DNA of 64,000 bases from Amarolinea aalborgensis (lineage in GTDB: Bacteria > Chloroflexota > Anaerolineae > SSC4 > Amarolineaceae): assembly GCF_900491745.1 (NCBI RefSeq), contig NZ_UETR01000002.1, forward strand, positions 372,001 to 436,000. Reading direction: 5' to 3'. The position numbers and the translations under genes are program-made. The notes below the pieces were generated by a model. It searched no databases and was not told the origin of the DNA. It worked only from the letters and a program-made list of their open reading frames with translations. The first letter of the stretch is position 1; each line of letters begins with the position of its first letter. This document shows, piece by piece, positions 51,952-61,000 of this stretch.

Positions 51952-52134
51952 CTGACTTCAATTGGCGAAAGCGACGCGCTGTGGTCCCGACCGTGCCTTG
52001 AGACTCTGGAGCCGCAGAAGGGCGCCCTGACTTCAATTGGCGAAAGCGGCGCGCTGTGGTCCCGACCGTGCCTTGAGACTTTGGAGCCGCAGAAGGGCGC
52101 CCTGACTTCAATTGGCGAAAGCGGCGCGCTGTGG
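51952..52134 (+). repeat. 75-bp tandem repeats (about 2.4 copies)
   Basis: Units begin CTGACTTCAATTGGCGAAAG at 51952, 52027 and 52102, exactly 75 bp apart. Copies 1 and 2 differ at two bases; the third is truncated at GCTGTGG, after which it diverges into TAGACT. A CCCCTGCGCAGGGG palindrome (51935-51948) precedes the array, in a spacer with no gene. Confidence 0.88.
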
Positions 52135-52140
52135 TAGACT
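52112..52140 (+). promoter_or_regulatory. Promoter formed at the end of the 75-bp repeats
   Basis: TTGGCG (52112-52117), 17-bp spacer, TAGACT (52135-52140) preceded by TGG (extended -10). The -35-like part recurs in all three repeat copies, but only the last has a -10. The predicted start is near 52147, about 60 nt before the lipoprotein start. Confidence 0.55.
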
Positions 52141-52207
52141 TGCGCTATGGCTGCGCCACGGCTGCCGCCCGGCGCGGCCATGATTCTGACCGTTTTTCGT
52201 GACCTTC

Positions 52208-53521
52208 ATGCACTGGATCAAAAAACGTACGCGATGGTTGCTCGTGCTGTGCCTGGTCAGCCTGGCTGTGCTCAGCACGGGTTGTGTTTCCTTGTTGCGT
52301 CCCCTCCTTGCCAACGTCAGCGTGGACCCTGCGCTCATCTCGCCCAACGCCGATGGCAAAGATGATGTCACCCGCATCCGCTACACCCTGGGCCGCAATG
52401 CTGACCTCTCGATCACCTTCACCGACGCGGCCGGCCAGGTCTATCACTTTCGTGACCGACGGCCGCGTTCGCCCGGCAAATACGAAGTGTTGTGGGGCGG
52501 TACGGTCAACCAGCCGCGCGTGCTCGACACGGCCGCCGGCCGCCAGCTCGTGGACAGTTGGGTGCTGCCGGATGGCGCTTACACCTGGGCCATCACCGCG
52601 ACCGAAGCCAACGGCCGCATGCAGCAGATCACCGGCGCCATCACCCTGCAAGGCGGCGATACGCAGCTTCCTCTGCTCAACAACTTCAGCGTCGTGCCGC
52701 AGGAGTTTCGTCCGAACCAGGACGGCCTACGCGACGACTGGGTTTCGATTTCCTACTACCTGACCAAGAAAACCGATAGCGTCAATGTCTACCTGGTGAA
52801 TCCGGCGCAGCCAGACGTGAAGTATTATCTCTCTGAAAGCGAACGCGTGATCAAGCCGGGTGATAGGGGGTATCACGAATACCGCTACGAAGGCGGCGTG
52901 GACAAAGGCGCGGAACCGCCGCCCGACGGCGCCTACACGATCGTGGGCGAGGCGCGTGATCTGGCGGGCAACCATGTGGTCGTCTCCTCGACGCTCACCA
53001 TCAAGGAAGGTGGCAAGCCGCGCGCCGACATTCTGCAGGGCGAAATTGACTGGCAGGGCGAGATCAACCGCGTGGTGGGCGTACCGCTTGGCGGCACGCT
53101 GTGCTTCACGGCCACGGTGTCCAATGAGGGCACGGTGCCCATTCGTACGGCCGGCCCCTGGCCGGGACAGACCTACAAGTTCAGCCAGAACTACAACACG
53201 CTGGCCGTTGAAAACAACGACAAGTCGTGGTACCAGCAGGCCGGCGTCTGGCGCTTCGGCGTCAATTACGACACCACCGGGGTGGACTTTCCCTTCCGTT
53301 GGGCGATTGGCCGGCCGCAAGACCTGGAACGGCGCGTGATTGACGGCACGGAGCAGTATTACTTGATGCCCGGCCAGCGCGGCCAGGTCAACGGCTGCAT
53401 TCAGTTCGACCAGGCGCCGCCATCCGCGACGAATTTCTGGTGGGGCGGGCTGATTCACGAGTTCGTGGCCGTGGCCAACAACTACGTGGATCGCATCAGC
53501 GTTGAGGTGGGCCAGCCGTGA
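52208..53521 (+). CDS. Lipoprotein with Ig-like / FlgD-type repeats
   Basis: A 437-residue protein. The signal sequence LLVLCLVSLAVLSTGC ends in a lipobox Cys. The mature part has Ig-like FlgD/gliding-type domains: ALISPNADGKDDVTRIRYTL and SPGKYEVLWGG, then EFRPNQDGLRDDWVSISYYL and PPDGAYTIVGEARDLAGNHV. It ends in a beta region. The start may be ATG 52208 or an upstream GTG at 52199; neither has a good ribosome-binding site. It is on the same strand as, and 64 bp before, the GT2 pair. Function is unknown; an extracellular structural role is likely. Confidence 0.82.
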   Translation: MHWIKKRTRWLLVLCLVSLAVLSTGCVSLLRPLLANVSVDPALISPNADGKDDVTRIRYTLGRNADLSITFTDAAGQVYHFRDRRPRSPGKYEVLWGGTVNQPRVLDTAAGRQLVDSWVLPDGAYTWAITATEANGRMQQITGAITLQGGDTQLPLLNNFSVVPQEFRPNQDGLRDDWVSISYYLTKKTDSVNVYLVNPAQPDVKYYLSESERVIKPGDRGYHEYRYEGGVDKGAEPPPDGAYTIVGEARDLAGNHVVVSSTLTIKEGGKPRADILQGEIDWQGEINRVVGVPLGGTLCFTATVSNEGTVPIRTAGPWPGQTYKFSQNYNTLAVENNDKSWYQQAGVWRFGVNYDTTGVDFPFRWAIGRPQDLERRVIDGTEQYYLMPGQRGQVNGCIQFDQAPPSATNFWWGGLIHEFVAVANNYVDRISVEVGQP

Positions 53522-53585
53522 TGCCCATTCGTCGGGATGGGGCCTTGCGCCTGCCTCACGGGCGACGCTCAGGGATCGCCTCGCC

Positions 53586-54581
53586 ATGAGCGACGAGCCG
53601 TCCATGCTGCGCCTGGCGATTGTCATCGTCAGTTGGAATGTGCGCGAGCTGCTGGCCGGCTGTCTCGCGGCGATTGCCGCCAGTCAGCAGCCCCCAGATC
53701 TGGCCTGGGACGTGTGGGTGGTGGACAACGCCTCGGCCGACGGCAGCGCGGATATGGTGGCCGCGGCCTTTCCCTGGGTGCATCTGCTGCGCCAGGCGGA
53801 GAACCTGGGCTTTGCGCGCGGCAACAACGCCGCCCTGCGCCAGATGGGCTTCGACGCCGCGGCGGCGACGCCGGCCAGCGCGCCTCTGCCTGATTTCGTG
53901 CTCCTGCTCAATCCTGACACGGCGGTGGAGCCAAGGGCGCTGGCCGCGATGGTGCAATTTCTGGCGAGCCATCCACAGGCCGGCGGGTGCGGCGCCCAGC
54001 TGGCCTATGGCGATGGCCGTTTTCAGCACGGCGCTTTTCGTTTCCCAGGCCTGTGGCAGCTCTTCTTTGATTTCTTTCCTGTCCACGGTCGCGTGCTGGC
54101 GTCACGCCTGAATGGTCGTTATCCCCGCGCCTGGTACACAGCCGGCCGGCCCTTTCCGATTGACGCGGCGCTGGGCGCGGCGCTGATGCTGCGCGGCGCG
54201 GCGATCCAGGCCGTCGGCCTGCTGGACGAGGGCTATTTCATGTACTGCGAGGAAATTGACTGGTGCTGGCGTCTGCGCGATGCCGGCTGGCCGTTGTGGT
54301 GCGTGCCCGCGGCGCGCGTCACCCATTTCGAAGGACAGAGCACACGCCAATTCCGCGGTGAAATGATCGTGGCTCTCTGGCGCAGCCGCCTGCGCCTCTA
54401 CGCGCGCCGTTACGGCCCTCTGCGGCATTGGCTGGCGCGCGGCTTGATCCAGATCGGCATGGCGGCGGAGATGCGCCGCGCGCGTCGTCAGGCGGGGCAG
54501 GGCGCGTTGACGGCCGCGGAATTGGAACTGCGGCTGACCGCGTACCGGCAAGTGACGGCCCTTGCCCGCGCCGGGTCTTGA
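53586..54581 (+). CDS. GT2-family glycosyltransferase (rhamnosyltransferase-like)
   Basis: A 331-residue GT-A-fold enzyme. LAIVIVSWNVRELLAGCLAAI is the standard N-terminus, WVVDNASADGSADMV the nucleotide-sugar region, ENLGFARGNNAALR is conserved, LLLNPDTAV carries the metal-binding acidic site, and FMYCEEIDWCWRLRDAGW carries the ED-D-c-R motif. It resembles WcaA/RfbF-like transferases in envelope polysaccharide synthesis. The longer frame upstream overlaps the lipoprotein stop; ATG 53586 is where family similarity starts. Confidence 0.92.
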   Translation: MSDEPSMLRLAIVIVSWNVRELLAGCLAAIAASQQPPDLAWDVWVVDNASADGSADMVAAAFPWVHLLRQAENLGFARGNNAALRQMGFDAAAATPASAPLPDFVLLLNPDTAVEPRALAAMVQFLASHPQAGGCGAQLAYGDGRFQHGAFRFPGLWQLFFDFFPVHGRVLASRLNGRYPRAWYTAGRPFPIDAALGAALMLRGAAIQAVGLLDEGYFMYCEEIDWCWRLRDAGWPLWCVPAARVTHFEGQSTRQFRGEMIVALWRSRLRLYARRYGPLRHWLARGLIQIGMAAEMRRARRQAGQGALTAAELELRLTAYRQVTALARAGS

Positions 54582-54624
54582 TTGGCAACTGCTTTCTGTG
54601 CACATGGGGAGAACACACTAACCG

Positions 54625-55386
54625 ATGCCACCCACGCTCGCTGTGGTCATTTTGACCAAGAACGAAGCCCGTCATATTACCGACTGCATCGCCAGCGCAG
54701 CCTGGGCCGACCGTGTGGTCGTCTCAGACTCCTTTAGCGACGATGGCACCCCAGATCTGGCGCAAGCCGCCGGCGCGGAGGTGATTCAGCGCCCGTTCGA
54801 AGGCTGGGCGCGGCAGCGCAACCACGCGCTCGAGGTCACGGCGGCTGATTGGATCTTCTTCCTGGATGCCGATGAACGTATCACACCCGAATTGGCTGCC
54901 GAGCTGCGTGAGGTGGCGCCGCGCAGCGAGGTGGGGTGGTGGGCGCCGCGCTTCAATTATATCGTGGGCAAGCGCATGGGACATGCCGGCTGGTACCCTG
55001 ATTACCAACTACGCCTGCTCAAACGAGGCAGTGCGCGCTATGACTTGTCACGGCCTGTGCACGAAGTGGTCTTGCTGGATGGCGCCGAAGGACACCTGCG
55101 CCATCATCTGCTGCACTACAACTACGATTCCTGGGCGCAGTTTCATCGCAAGCAGACCACCTATGCCGCGTATGAGGCCAAAATCTTGAAGGAACGAGGC
55201 GTACGCCCGCGGCCGCACAACTACCTTTTGCAGCCGCTGCGAGAATTCCGTCGTCGCTACATCACCCTGGCAGGCTGGCGCGACGGCTGGCACGGACTGA
55301 AGCTGAGCACCCTTATGGCGTGGTACACCTACCGCAGCTACGTGGACCTGGCGCAGTTGTGGCGGAGGGAAGAGAGGGGAGATTGA
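54625..55386 (+). CDS. GT2-family glycosyltransferase (WaaE/KdtX-like)
   Basis: A 253-residue enzyme. TLAVVILTKNEARHITDCIASA, RVVVSDSFSDDGTPDLA and WARQRNHALEVTAADWIFFLDADERITPEL give the typical glycosyltransferase core with its D-x-D. The stretch YDLSRPVHEVVLLDGAEGHLRHHLLHYNYDS is typical of the WaaE-like subgroup that adds sugars to lipopolysaccharide cores; in a bacterium of this type, other glycolipids are more likely. It is 43 bp after the other GT2 gene. Confidence 0.92.
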   Translation: MPPTLAVVILTKNEARHITDCIASAAWADRVVVSDSFSDDGTPDLAQAAGAEVIQRPFEGWARQRNHALEVTAADWIFFLDADERITPELAAELREVAPRSEVGWWAPRFNYIVGKRMGHAGWYPDYQLRLLKRGSARYDLSRPVHEVVLLDGAEGHLRHHLLHYNYDSWAQFHRKQTTYAAYEAKILKERGVRPRPHNYLLQPLREFRRRYITLAGWRDGWHGLKLSTLMAWYTYRSYVDLAQLWRREERGD

Positions 55387-55493
55387 AGACCGGAGACCGG
55401 AGACCGGAGACCGGGGACCGGAGACCGGAGACCGGAGACCGGTCACGAGGTGTGACACTTGATCTCCGGTCTCTAATCTCAAATCTCCGATCT
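55387..55493. repeat. Heptamer (GGAGACC) repeat, inverted arrangement
   Basis: About seven GGAGACC units on the left, then GGTCACGAGGTGTGACAC, then inverted units GATCTCC, GGTCTCT, AATCTCA, AATCTCC and GATCTCT on the right. Same heptamer family as 855-966 and 7621-7771, but without their TGAAAGCGAGAAC core. It separates the convergent GT2 and phosphatase genes. Confidence 0.8.
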
Positions 55494-55964
55494 CTATTCC
55501 GCAATCCCCAGCCGGCGCAGAATCTGCGGCTCGCCTTGCGTAAGCAGCTGCTCCAGGTTATTGGCGCAGCGTTCGTATTCGACCAGCGCTTCACCGTACG
55601 GATCGTGCACATCGTCGTGTTTGCCGCTCATCTCGCTGAGTAAGAACACCTTGCCCAGGTACTGCGGAGCCGTGTAGAAAATCGAGCGCCGGTGCGCTTC
55701 CTCCATCACCAGCACGATGTCGGCTGCTTTCAGGTCTGCCACTTCCAGCGTGTGGCCGACGTGGTCGCTGATGTCAATGCCGCGCTGCCCCAGCGTGATC
55801 TGCGCATTGGCGCTGGCCGGTTTTCCGTCCAGGGCATAGATGCCCGCCGAGGAGACGCTGACCTGCGCGTCGAGACCCGCGTCGTGCAGGCGTTGGCGCA
55901 TGAGGCCGGCTGCCATCGGCGAGCGGCACACGTTGCCGGTGCAGACAAAGAGAATCCGTTTCAC
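55494..55964 (-). CDS. Low-molecular-weight protein-tyrosine/arginine phosphatase
   Basis: A 156-residue enzyme with the P-loop VCTGNVCRSPMAAG (C-x5-R) near residue 8 and the general-acid Asp in VHDPYGEAL. It dephosphorylates Tyr or, in Firmicutes relatives, Arg residues. Alternatively it acts in exopolysaccharide regulation. GTG start, three bases after the hpf stop on the same strand, so it is part of the minus-strand hpf transcript. Confidence 0.93.
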   Translation of the reverse strand: MKRILFVCTGNVCRSPMAAGLMRQRLHDAGLDAQVSVSSAGIYALDGKPASANAQITLGQRGIDISDHVGHTLEVADLKAADIVLVMEEAHRRSIFYTAPQYLGKVFLLSEMSGKHDDVHDPYGEALVEYERCANNLEQLLTQGEPQILRRLGIAE

Positions 55965-55967
55965 GGC

Positions 55968-56537
55968 TCAAGCCAGCTCTGGTTGCAGCAGTCCGTAGTC
56001 GCCATCCGCGCGGCGGTAGACCACGTTGACGCGATTATCATCCACGTTGTAGAACACATAGAAGTCATGTCCGAGCAGTTCCATCTGCTCGATGGCCTCT
56101 TCGTCGCTCATCGGGCTGATGGGGAAGCGCTTGGTGCGCACAATTTTGCCGGACACAGTTTCTTCTTCCGCAGCCACCGCTTCCATCTCGATGGCCGCAG
56201 TCTCCATCTGCTCCGCGCGATCAATGTCACGACCACGGCCGCGTTGGCGCTTGTCCTTGAAACGCTTGATCTGGCGATTCATCTTGTCCACCACGGCATC
56301 AATGGACGCGAACATGTCATCGCTCTTCTCTTCTGCGCGCAGGATAGAGCCATTGGTGCGCAGCGTCAACTGGGCCACCTGACGATCGCCGGCGCGCCTG
56401 GAATTCTGCGTGACCAACTCCACGCGCGTTTCCTGGATGCCCGGGAGGTAGCGGTCCAGGCGCCCAATCTTCTTCTCAACGTACTGCTTGAGCCAGTCGG
56501 TCACTTCAACATTCTTGCCAGTGATATGCAGTTCCAT
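55968..56537 (-). CDS. hpf: Ribosome hibernation promoting factor, long form
   Basis: A 189-residue protein. The N-terminal S30AE domain (~1-105) opens MELHITGKNVEVTDWLKQYVEKK and has a conserved basic end KMNRQIKRFKDKRQRG. The C-terminal domain, VRTKRFPISPMSDEEAIEQMELLGHDFYVFYNVD, is the dimerising domain of long HPF. It binds and dimerises ribosomes in stationary phase. The start has GAAAGGTG upstream. It precedes the phosphatase gene in the same direction and follows comF. Confidence 0.96.
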   Translation of the reverse strand: MELHITGKNVEVTDWLKQYVEKKIGRLDRYLPGIQETRVELVTQNSRRAGDRQVAQLTLRTNGSILRAEEKSDDMFASIDAVVDKMNRQIKRFKDKRQRGRGRDIDRAEQMETAAIEMEAVAAEEETVSGKIVRTKRFPISPMSDEEAIEQMELLGHDFYVFYNVDDNRVNVVYRRADGDYGLLQPELA

Positions 56538-56583
56538 CGTCTGACACCTTTCTAGGTTGTGAAATCAGCCTTGGGACCATTTC

Positions 56584-57423
56584 TCAAGGCTGGGGTTGAT
56601 CGTCGAGGTATGCGGGCGCGGGAGTCGTGGGCGCCCAGCGCGCGCGTGCCAGGGTGAAGGCCCACACCTGCTGTGCGCCGGCCGCGGCCAGGGCTTCGGC
56701 GCATGCGCCCAGGGTTGACCCGGTGGTGCACACATCATCTACGAGCACCACGTGACGCCCAAGCACATGCGGGGCGCGCTCACGGCCAACGGTAAACGCC
56801 TCCGCCACGTTTTGGCGGCGCGCCTGCGCGTTCAGCGTGACCTGCGGCGCGGTCTGGCGCGTGCGCTCGAGCAAGCGACCGTCCACCGCAATGCCGAGCG
56901 CCGGGCCAATGACATCAGCCAGCAGTTGTGACTGGTTGTAACCGCGTTCGCGTTCACGCGCGGGATGCAGCGGCACCGGCGCAAGGACGTCCACAGGTTG
57001 GGGTAGGTGGCGCCAACTCGGCAGCATCAGCTCTGCCAACGGCGCGGCCAGGTCGCGCGCGTGTTTGTACTTCAGCGCATGGATGGCCGGCCGCACCGGC
57101 CCTGCGAACAAGAGCGCCGACCGGATGCCGGTCAGGGCTGTGGATTGGTTCTTGCACGAAGGGCAGGCGGCGCCCTGGACGCCAGGTTGTCCGCAGCGCT
57201 GGCACCAGGGAGGACCCAGGCGGGTGACCAACCCTCTGCATGTCAGGCACAGGCGTCCGCCCGGCTGGCCGCTCTGGCCGCAGTGGACGCAGCGCGGTGG
57301 AAAGAGCAGGTCCAGGAAGGTCCGCTGCAGCCGCGTCAGCATGCGCCGGAGCGATTGACTGCTCGCTTGCGTGTCAGGCTGCGCGAGGATCCGATGCGGG
57401 GCGTGTTGTTGATTGTTTGACAT
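56584..57423 (-). CDS. comF: ComF-family phosphoribosyltransferase-like protein
   Basis: A 279-residue protein. The N-terminal zinc fingers have four CxxC-type pairs: RCVHCGQSG, LCLTCRG, WCQRCGQP and ACPSCKNQ. A phosphoribosyltransferase fold follows, with the PRPP loop VVLVDDVCTTGST and conserved YKHARDLAAPLAELM, PVPLHPARERERGYNQSQLLA. ComF is needed for DNA uptake or late competence steps in several bacteria. It lies 46 bp upstream of hpf on the same strand. Confidence 0.95.
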   Translation of the reverse strand: MSNNQQHAPHRILAQPDTQASSQSLRRMLTRLQRTFLDLLFPPRCVHCGQSGQPGGRLCLTCRGLVTRLGPPWCQRCGQPGVQGAACPSCKNQSTALTGIRSALLFAGPVRPAIHALKYKHARDLAAPLAELMLPSWRHLPQPVDVLAPVPLHPARERERGYNQSQLLADVIGPALGIAVDGRLLERTRQTAPQVTLNAQARRQNVAEAFTVGRERAPHVLGRHVVLVDDVCTTGSTLGACAEALAAAGAQQVWAFTLARARWAPTTPAPAYLDDQPQP

Positions 57424-57467
57424 AAGCCAGGCTGTGTCGCGAGATCATCGCCGACAGGCGGCGGCGC

Positions 57468-57641
57468 TTACTGCGATGGGAAAATACTCTGCCAGGCTGT
57501 AATGATCCACACACGCATATCGTCGCCCATGATCAGGAGGATGGCTAGAACAACGATGGCGATGAGAATCAGGATCAACGCGAATTCGGCGAAGCTCTGC
57601 CCGTCGTCGCGTGCGAGTTGGGAGAGCCATTGCTTACGCAT
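57468..57641 (-). CDS. Flp-family pilin
   Basis: A 57-residue prepilin-like protein. The class IVb/Flp hallmark GQSFAEFALILILIAIVVLAILLIM has the conserved Gly and the Glu after the cleavage site, followed by a hydrophobic helix; a C-terminal ~20-residue tail follows. GGAG upstream fits ATG 57641; a GTG at 57650 is an alternative. No tad or rcp genes are in the window. It is 44 bp from comF. Confidence 0.85.
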   Translation of the reverse strand: MRKQWLSQLARDDGQSFAEFALILILIAIVVLAILLIMGDDMRVWIITAWQSIFPSQ

Positions 57642-57757
57642 CTTTGTCACTCCGGCGTCGCCACATACGACGCATGTTCAAGATCGTAACTGCCTAAATT
57701 GTAACATACCTCTGTTGAGACGCCAAACCGCTTGACGCATCATGGCGACAAACGCGA

Positions 57758-57786
57758 TTGACAAACCTTCCTATGACGCGTATAAT
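57758..57786 (+). promoter_or_regulatory. Consensus sigma70 promoter of the M6 protease gene
   Basis: TTGACA (57758-57763), 17-bp spacer, TATAAT (57781-57786): both hexamers match consensus. Start predicted near 57793, so the leader is about 245 nt. Confidence 0.9.
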
Positions 57787-57792
57787 CGAATT

Positions 57793-58038
57793 TGAGCACA
57801 CGCTATTTGCCCAACTCATGCCGTCACGATTCCCGACGAGAAATACCTAGCCAGTTTTGGCGCGCCGCCACGCACATGGTGATGTTGGCTGATCTGGGCC
57901 AGGCGCGCCAGGCGCCAAGCAAAGGAGGTGATCGCGCTCCACCAATCTCTGTTGCTCCTCCCCCGTTGCGACCTTGCAGGGGGTCTCGCTTCAGCACGCG
58001 ACATCCCTGGCGAACCAATCTCCAAAGAAGGAACTCAG
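57793..58038 (+). promoter_or_regulatory. Long structured 5' leader of the M6 protease gene
   Basis: Contains a perfect 9-bp inverted repeat, TGGCGCGCC (57858-57866) / GGCGCGCCA (57902-57910). AAAGGAGGTGATC (57921-57933) reads like a near-complete anti-Shine-Dalgarno complement, some 110 nt before the real start. CTCCTCCCCC (57955-57964) could pair with either the AGGAGG upstream or GGGGG downstream. The true ribosome-binding site, AAGAAGGA, is just before ATG 58039. Confidence 0.5.
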
Positions 58039-61000
58039 ATGACTACGAATCAGCATCGAACAACGTGGTTTACATGGTTTCTCGTCGTAACCATGCTCAT
58101 CGTCGCCCTGGCGCCCATGTCGGCCCTGGCCTCGGCGCCCGAAGGAAAGACCGGCGCCGCCGCAGCGCCGCCCTCCATTCCCTGGCAGAAGTTCATCCGT
58201 TCACAGCCCAACCCCATGCCGCCGGCCGATGATTTTGTCATCGAGAACATGCTGCGCGCGGATGGCGCGTTGACGCTCAACTCGTCGGCCGCGGATGCCA
58301 AAGCCGCCGTGGAAGCCTACAAAGAAGCCCTTAATCGCCAGAAGGGCATGAGCGGCCCCAACCCGATCGCGTACGCCAAGCGACTGGCCGCCTGGAACCA
58401 GGCCAAGGCGATGGGCAAAAGCCCCATGGCTGCCGGTTTCGGCGAAACCGGTGAAGCCAAGCTCCTGATGGCGATTGTCGAGTTTACCGGCTCGCAGACT
58501 TTCGACAATTACCACGTGGTTGACGGCCAGTGCGTGCCCGATGGCACGACCACGACGATTGATGGCCCGCTGCACAACCAGATCCCTGACCCCGCGCCGA
58601 CGGGCGACAACAACAGCATGTGGGTGCCAGATTTCACCACCAGCTTCTACCAGAACCTGTTCTTCGGCGAAGGGCCGACGGCCGGCGTCGGCGTCGTGCG
58701 CCCTGACCTGAACAACGGCGCAGGTGTAGACCTGACCGGCCACACGGCCACCAACTGGTACCTCAAGCAGTCCGAGGGGCTTTACCACCTGACCGGCGAT
58801 TTCTACGGCTGGGTGCAGCTCCCGGTGTCTGAGGGCGAATATGGCGCGGATGATCCCTGCACCAGCGGCTCCAACATGAGCCGCAACGGCCCTGTGTTCC
58901 GCGTTGCGGCTGACACGGCCGATGCCATCAACGCGGCCTATCCTGGCTTCGACTGGCGCCAGTGGGACACCGACCATGACGGTATTGTGGACCACTTCAT
59001 GATCGCCCATGCCGGCATCGGCAACGAAGCTGGCGGCGGTGCGCAAGGCGAGTTCTCGATCTGGGCGCACAGTTGGGATGTCTACGAGGATACCTACGGC
59101 GACGGTTCGACCCTGGGCCACCTGGTCGCGGGCATGGACACACCCGATGATCGCTCCGACGACATTCGCGTCTTCAACTACACCATCGTACCCGAAGATG
59201 CCGACATCGGCGTCATCGTGCACGAATACGGTCATGACATTGGCCTGCCTGACTACTATGACACTTCGGGCGCGACCGAAAATTCGACCGCGTTTTGGGA
59301 TGTCATGTCGGCCGGCTCATGGACGGGCGAACTGGGCGGGGCCGATCCGGCCAGCTTCAATCCCTGGGCGCGCACCTTCTTCGGTTGGACCAATCCGCTG
59401 GTTGTGGACTACAACATGCCGCAGCCGATGGATGTGATGCTGGGCCAGGCCGCGGGCACGCCTGCGGGCACCGAGGACACCGTACGCGTCAACCTGCCTT
59501 CGACCGTGGTCAATATCCCCAACAAGGCCGGCGAAGGCAAGGGCTGGCACAATGTGTTGGGCGACAACCGCGACGAATCGGTGTACCGCAGCTGGGATCT
59601 GAGCGGCCTCTCCGGCAGCCTGACCGTCAGCTTCACGACCTACATTGACCTCGAAGCGGACTACGATTACGGTTACTTCCAGGTCTCCACCGACGGCGGC
59701 AGCACATGGGCCTCGCTGCAAGACATGGATGGCGTCGCGGTGACGGACCCGGTGGGCGGTCTCAACGACCACTACGAAGGCGTCTTGCGCTACGACCTGT
59801 CCGCTTACGTCGGCTTGAGCAATGTCATGACGCGCTTCCGCCAAATCTCCGACGGCGGCGTGCAGTGGGAGGGTTGGTGGATTGACAATCTGATGGCCGC
59901 GAATAACGGCATCGTGATCTACGCCAACGACCTGGAAGACTCGAGCGACTGGACCCTGGACGGCTGGGAAATCGTGCCGATTGACGTCAACATTGAGCAC
60001 TACTACATGCTCGAATGGCGCAACATGGGCGGCTTCGGCGCAGACGACGGTCTGGCCTATGGCTACTTGACGCTGACGCACCCCGGCGACGGCTGGATCG
60101 TGGATCGCGTCCCGGCCAACGTGCCCGGCATGGTGGTCTGGTATCGCAATGACGACTACCCCAACAACAATGTCCTTGCCGGCGGCCGTGCGGCCAATTC
60201 GCCGGCCTACGGCCCCAAGGGCAGCATGCTCGTGGTGGACGCCAATCCCGACCCGGTGTTGTGGAGCGGCGGCTTCTGGAACCCAGCGGCCAACGCCCGC
60301 CAGCCGCAAATGAACGGCCGTCGCCAGTCTATGGACGCGGCCTTTGGTCTGGCGCCGACGGCTGTCTGGAACCTGCACGATTTCGCCAACATCGCCAACC
60401 CGGTGCTCCCCTTGGGCAACCGGCCGGCCAAGCCGGCGTTCCATGACAGCATGGGTTACGTGCCTGGCTTTGCCTGGCCCGATAACGGCTTCATCTATAC
60501 GATCGCCAACGCTTCCAGCGTGGTCATCCCAGCCAGCGGCGACTACACGACGCGTGTTCGCGGCCTGGCTGCGGACGGCGTCAACCTGGACGGCGACTTC
60601 ACCGACCTGTGGGGCGCCACCGTTTCCGGTCGTGAGCTGGGCTCTGGAAATCCTGGCGACAACCATACGCAGTACGGACTGCACTTCCAGGTGATGGACC
60701 AGGCGGCCGATGGCTCTTATGGTCACGTCAAGATCTGGAACGCGCCGACTGAGATCGTGGCCAACATCACGGTCACTCCGGACACCTTTGCGGTTGGTCA
60801 AACCGCCACCGTTGATGTGCACAACATGAACAACGGCGGCGCGGAGAGCGGCCTGCTGCATGTGGTGGGCATTGACCGCAGCCTGGTCTCCTACGTAGAC
60901 GGCAGCGTCTACGGCGGCGCCTTCCCCATCAGCGTACCGGCTGGTGTGGCGGCTCAGATGTACAAGAGTGGCGGCGCGGCAGCGCTCAAGGACGCCTACC

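Noticed and set aside
52147..52365. 72-residue frame starting at the predicted transcription start
   Set aside because: It overlaps the lipoprotein gene out of frame and has no recognisable content.
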